From Verrucomicrobiaceae bacterium (lineage in GTDB: Bacteria; Verrucomicrobiota; Verrucomicrobiia; Verrucomicrobiales; Verrucomicrobiaceae), in assembly GCA_027490195.1 (NCBI GenBank), contig JAIXYN010000014.1:1-64000 (forward strand): a stretch of DNA of 64,000 bases. The letters are read 5' to 3'. Each line of letters starts with the position of its first letter. Position 1 is the stretch's first letter. The notes under the pieces were generated by a model, which worked only from the letters and a program-made list of their open reading frames with translations, was not told the origin of the DNA and searched no databases. The translations under genes and the position numbers were made by a program. Of the stretch, positions 60,611-64,000 are shown piece after piece.

Positions 60611-61183
60611 ATGGTGCCTATCCTGTCGCAACCAGCCTTCCAGCAGCGCGCTTTGCCGCTGTCTGTAGCGGCATGGCATCAAATGATCGACAAAGGACTG
60701 GCTCCAGAACGGGCGGAACTCATCCGTGGGATTATCATCGAAAAAATGAGCAAATCCTTCCTTCACACCAAGCTGGCAGATGCGATGATCGAGTTTTTAA
60801 GGGCTGCCGTCAGCGGTGTGTTCTGGATACGGCAGGAGGCCCCTTTGACTCTTAAGGATTCCGAGCCTGAGCCTGACATCTCCATCGTGGACGGTCGTCG
60901 AGACGATTATCACGCGCACCCTGTCACGGCCCGCCTCGTCGTTGGAGTGTCTGTCAGCAGTCTGCTGGTGGATCGCGAGATGGCCTCCATTTATGCAGAA
61001 GCCAACGTGGCGGAATACTGGATCCTCAATGCGGTGGAACGCTGCATTGAGGTGTATCGTGCTCCAGTTAACGGCTGTTATCAAACCCTCCAGCGTGTTG
61101 CTGAAGGCGAAGTATTGGTGTGTGTCGCACTTAGCGGAGTGAGCGTGAATGTGGCTGACCTCTTTGCCGGAGTTTCAGCATAG
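60611..61183 (+). CDS. Uma2-family (DUF820) protein with altered active-site positions
   Basis: About 190 residues from ATG 60611; a longer frame from 60491 overlaps the Nudix gene. The Uma2 layout is recognisable: LAPERAELIRGIIIEKM, EPEPDISIVDGR (PD at 88-89), VSSLLVDREMASIYAEA and AEYWILNAVE. Family members have V-x-E-V-S and a Lys four residues after a D-R pair, giving PD-(D/E)xK-like chemistry. Here the Glu position is Gly112 and the Lys position seems to be Ala125, so nuclease activity is doubtful. Uma2 genes are abundant in cyanobacteria and Verrucomicrobia; role unclear. Confidence 0.75.
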   Translation: MVPILSQPAFQQRALPLSVAAWHQMIDKGLAPERAELIRGIIIEKMSKSFLHTKLADAMIEFLRAAVSGVFWIRQEAPLTLKDSEPEPDISIVDGRRDDYHAHPVTARLVVGVSVSSLLVDREMASIYAEANVAEYWILNAVERCIEVYRAPVNGCYQTLQRVAEGEVLVCVALSGVSVNVADLFAGVSA

Positions 61184-61196
61184 CATTATAGGCCTC

Positions 61197-62981
61197 TCAC
61201 TCCGCCACCGGCGCAGGCGCATCAAACCAGCGGCCGTGTTCTTTGATGAGGTCGATGAGGCGTTCGACGGCTTCGCCTTCGGGGATGTTGAACTTCACGG
61301 CGGTCTTGCCGACGTAGAGATTGATCTTCTCGGGAGCGCCGCCGACGTAGCCGAAGTCGGCGTCGGCCATTTCACCGGGACCGTTGACGATGCAGCCCAT
61401 GACGGCGATGCGCACGCCTTTGAGATGACCCGTGGCGGCGCGGATTTTCTGCGTGGTGGTTTGCAGGTTGAAGAGTGTGCGGCCGCAGCTGGGACAAGCG
61501 ACGTAGTCGGTCTTGAAAATGCGTACGCCGGCGGCCTGCAGGATGTTGTAGCTGATGCGCAGAGCCTGCCCGGGGGCGTCTTCGCCATTCACGATCACCG
61601 CGTCGCCAATGCCATCGCAAAGCAGCGAGCCAATGTTGGTGGCGGCGGTGAGCAGGTTCTCGGTGAAGTCATCGCTGCCAGTGGTCTGCAGAGTGTCTTT
61701 GAGCAGGATCGAATGACGTGGCTGCAATTTGGATGCGAGCAGGCGATACGCGGAAATGACTGGTAACTTGAGTCCGTCCTTGATGGTCACGAGCTTTGCC
61801 TCGGTGCTTTCAGAGAGACTGGCGATCGCGGCATCGTCACGTGGGTCGATCTCGACCACGCCGCTGTCTTCGATGACGACCTCGGGTTTGTAGTCGCCGA
61901 GCTTGTCGATCTTGTGAGCGACGGCGTCCCATTTTTTCCGCGTTGTGAAGACGGGAACGGTTTCATGGCCACCGGCTTTGACGCCATTGATGGTGAGCAC
62001 TTCGGTCTCCCGGCGCACGTAGTCGAAGGGATCGTAGCTGATCTGCGGTGCATTGGAGATGTGCTCGAACTGCGCGGGGAGTCCCTCGTTGTAGGGCTTC
62101 ACGAGCTGTTGTGCCACGGGGATCTCGAAGATGGCGTCTTCGGTCAGCGAGACACGCACGGTATCGCCGATGCCGTCTGCAAGCAGAGAGCCGATGCCGA
62201 TGGCGCTCTTGATGCGACCGTCTTCGCCGTCGCCTGCTTCGGTGACGCCGAGGTGGATCGGATAGTTCCAGTCGGAGCCGAGTTCATTGAGATGCGCGAC
62301 GAGCAGGCGATAGGCCTCGATCATGACCTTCGGATTGCTGGCCTTCATCGAGAAGAGGAAGTTGTGGTAGCCCTGGCCTCGTGCGATGCGGGCGAATTCG
62401 AGGGCGCTTTCGACCATGCCGAGAGGTGTATCGCCATGGCGGTTCATGATGCGGTCACTCAATGAGCCGTGATTGGTGCCGATGCGCATGGCGCGACCGA
62501 GGCGGATGCATTCCTTCACTAGGGGCACGAACTGCTCCTCCATGTAGGCCACTTCAGCGGCGTACTCGTCATCGGTGTATTCCTTGACGGCAAACTTCTT
62601 TTTGTCGGCGTAATTGCCGGGATTCACGCGGACTTTTTCCACCCACTTCACGGCTTCCATTGCCGCATCGGGCTTGAAGTGAATGTCAGCGACCAGCGGG
62701 ACGTCGCAACCGGCGGCACGGATGCCATCACGGATGTGCTGCAGATTTTCGGCGATGACGCGTGTTTGTGCGGTGACGCGGACGATCTGACAGCCGGCTT
62801 CGGCGAGGCCGAGCGCCTCCTTCACGCAGGCCTCAGCGTCACGCGTGTCGCTGGTGAGCATGCTTTGTACCACGACGGGGGCACCGCCGCCGATCTGGAC
62901 GTCGCCAACCATGACGGGGCGTGTTTCACGACGCTGGTAGTTGTAGAGGTCGGGGCAGTAGCGGAGCAGGAGGGAGGACAT
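61197..62981 (-). CDS. ispG: 4-hydroxy-3-methylbut-2-enyl diphosphate synthase, long form
   Basis: 594 residues. The N-terminal TIM barrel starts RRETRPVMVGDVQIGG and has VPLVADIHFKPDAA. The C-terminal Fe-S domain has YVACPSCGRTLFN and GCIVNGPGEMADADFGYVGG with the cluster cysteines. Between the two lies a roughly 200-residue insert (about 280-470), as in plant, Chlamydia and Bacteroidetes IspG; E. coli IspG is about 370 residues. It makes HMBPP in the non-mevalonate isoprenoid pathway. It appears monocistronic and convergent with the Uma2 gene. Confidence 0.94.
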   Translation of the reverse strand: MSSLLLRYCPDLYNYQRRETRPVMVGDVQIGGGAPVVVQSMLTSDTRDAEACVKEALGLAEAGCQIVRVTAQTRVIAENLQHIRDGIRAAGCDVPLVADIHFKPDAAMEAVKWVEKVRVNPGNYADKKKFAVKEYTDDEYAAEVAYMEEQFVPLVKECIRLGRAMRIGTNHGSLSDRIMNRHGDTPLGMVESALEFARIARGQGYHNFLFSMKASNPKVMIEAYRLLVAHLNELGSDWNYPIHLGVTEAGDGEDGRIKSAIGIGSLLADGIGDTVRVSLTEDAIFEIPVAQQLVKPYNEGLPAQFEHISNAPQISYDPFDYVRRETEVLTINGVKAGGHETVPVFTTRKKWDAVAHKIDKLGDYKPEVVIEDSGVVEIDPRDDAAIASLSESTEAKLVTIKDGLKLPVISAYRLLASKLQPRHSILLKDTLQTTGSDDFTENLLTAATNIGSLLCDGIGDAVIVNGEDAPGQALRISYNILQAAGVRIFKTDYVACPSCGRTLFNLQTTTQKIRAATGHLKGVRIAVMGCIVNGPGEMADADFGYVGGAPEKINLYVGKTAVKFNIPEGEAVERLIDLIKEHGRWFDAPAPVAE

Positions 62982-63108
62982 GGCGGGCAGTTAGAATGCC
63001 GGATTGCCGCCATGACGCAAATGGGAAGCCACACCTGGAAGCAGGGCAATACAAGTTTCTTACAAGGTCCTTGCGGATCCATGGGGGAATGCTAAAATTA
63101 TGTAAAAT

Positions 63109-63531
63109 ATGGCATATATTGTTGTTATTGAGGATCATCCACCTGTCCTGAAGCTTCTTTCCACCCTTTGCAGGGCAGAGGGGCATGAGGTGATGGCATA
63201 CGACAATGGGCGTGCTGGTCTGGACGCGATTCGTGAAATGACTCCTGATTTGGCGCTAGTGGACCGCCGACTGGGTGAAGTAGATGGCCTCGAAATGATT
63301 CGTGAAGCCCGGGAGGCTTCGCCAAAGACTCGCTTTGTGATGGTTTCCGCCTGCTCTGAGACCCGCGATATTGTGACAGCTGTGCGTCGTGGCGTCTGTG
63401 ATTATGTGACCAAGCCTTTTGAGCCCGAAGAGATCAAAAGTGCTGTGAACCGTGCGCTCAGCGAACCTGAGGAGCCCCTGCCGATCTCCCGCCAGAAGCT
63501 TGTCATTCTGTGCCCGAAGCAGGCGGCCTGA
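63109..63531 (+). CDS. single-domain response regulator
   Basis: 140 residues. A receiver domain with the acidic pocket in VVIEDHPP, phospho-acceptor Asp53 in LALVDRRLG, switch Ser in VMVSACSE and Lys in YVTKPFEP. A short unstructured tail follows the receiver, with no DNA-binding or enzymatic output domain. It resembles CheY/Spo0F-type relay proteins. No histidine kinase is in the window. It is 70 bases upstream of an HtrA-like gene on the same strand. Confidence 0.9.
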   Translation: MAYIVVIEDHPPVLKLLSTLCRAEGHEVMAYDNGRAGLDAIREMTPDLALVDRRLGEVDGLEMIREAREASPKTRFVMVSACSETRDIVTAVRRGVCDYVTKPFEPEEIKSAVNRALSEPEEPLPISRQKLVILCPKQAA

Positions 63532-63601
63532 TTCCCACGGTGGGAATGAGGCTCAAAACTTTGAACTTTGAAGTTCGCAGCCGTTGGCGCATTGGTGCCG
63601 C

Positions 63602-64000
63602 ATGGAAAACCTCCGCCGTTTGCTTTTTGCCTTGTCCGTCTTCGTGCTGGCTGCGCTGCTGTTTGCGTGGTGGCGTCACGGGCGGGAGGGCTATGGCATT
63701 CTCAACCTGCTAAAGAGTGAAAAACCCGGACCGGCGGCCCTCACCACTCCGCAAAAGCCTAAAATAGCGCCAGACGAGGTACCCTTGCTTAGCCGGTTGA
63801 ATGATGAGTTCTCCAAAATTTCCGCCACCGTGCTGCCCTCCGTGGTCAGTGTGACCACCAAGACAGTGCGCCCCGGGAAGAGGGACTGGCATTCCTCTTC
63901 AGGCGCCATCGGTCCAAGCGATCAAATTGTGCCAAGTCTCGGCTCTGGGGTGATCATCAGCAAAGAAGGGCACGTGGTCACAAACTACCACGTCATTGAA
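63602..64000 (+). CDS. HtrA/DegP-like serine protease, N-terminal part (cut by window edge)
   Basis: 133 codons visible from ATG 63602. A signal anchor (LLFALSVFVLAALLFAWW) is followed by a spacer and then the start of a trypsin-like domain: SATVLPSVVSVTTK, then LGSGVIISKEGHVVTNYHVIE, whose His is the first member of the catalytic triad. The Asp, Ser and PDZ domains would lie beyond the window. A periplasmic quality-control protease is expected. Confidence 0.88.
   Translation, partial: MENLRRLLFALSVFVLAALLFAWWRHGREGYGILNLLKSEKPGPAALTTPQKPKIAPDEVPLLSRLNDEFSKISATVLPSVVSVTTKTVRPGKRDWHSSSGAIGPSDQIVPSLGSGVIISKEGHVVTNYHVIE

Noticed and set aside
1..64000. CRISPR arrays, tRNA and rRNA genes
   Set aside because: No regularly spaced repeats and no cloverleaf or rRNA-like conserved blocks were seen in the intergenic regions; the repeats found are dispersed and structured instead.

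Overview
The window looks like a chromosomal segment of a Verrucomicrobiota bacterium, probably a Prosthecobacter/Verrucomicrobium relative. This rests on gene content: a PSD1-type protein with DUF1549/DUF1553 and a cytochrome c motif, a long-form IspG, a sialate O-acetylesterase-like SGNH protein, a BlaR1 homologue fused to secretin-like domains, and many small exported proteins of unknown function. Genes are densely packed on both strands. I saw no rRNA, tRNA or CRISPR array. The only transposase trace is a short tail at the left edge.

Layout. 0-5 kb: IS110-like transposase tail, MFS transporter plus small membrane protein, then a BlaI/BlaR1-type regulatory pair with two palindromic operators. 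5-16 kb: O-methyltransferase, exported double HMA-like protein, iron-type alcohol dehydrogenase, RlmD-like rRNA methyltransferase, two paralogous LolA-like exported proteins, a membrane glycosyltransferase with a polyprenyl-phosphate sugar transferase, an HrgA-like protein, a Tat-exported sugar isomerase-like protein. 17-24.4 kb: RecQ, then a three-gene PelA-like locus whose PelA homologue appears to have lost its catalytic residues. 24.7-31.2 kb: a one-strand cluster with ArsJ, its partner GAPDH, an unusual P-type ATPase and two small proteins, probably an arsenate or metal resistance island. 31.7-41.5 kb: PSD1 protein, CdsA, esterase, PgsA, RidA-like protein, lipoproteins, RseP. 41.5-47.6 kb: polysaccharide genes (two GT4 enzymes, pyruvyl transferase, GT9-like protein) with a Ser/Thr kinase among them. 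47.6-57.4 kb: SGNH esterase and a TonB locus with two TonB-dependent receptors, a broken second tonB, and tonB-exbB-exbD followed by a coiled-coil gene. 57.5-64 kb: MFS transporter, FHA-cyclase fusion, Nudix hydrolase, Uma2 protein, IspG, response regulator and the start of an HtrA-like protease.

Main points of interest: (1) a dispersed structured repeat, three full copies and one partial, with compensating changes in its hairpin stems; (2) the ArsJ/GAPDH/P-type ATPase cluster, in which the ATPase lacks the CPC motif and carries a DUF454-like tail; (3) the PelA-like pseudoenzyme locus; (4) the TonB locus, where two diverged receptors are preceded by a nearly identical segment of about 410 bp; (5) the BlaR1-secretin-domain fusion. 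Functions are read from sequence motifs and family knowledge only; no database search was possible.
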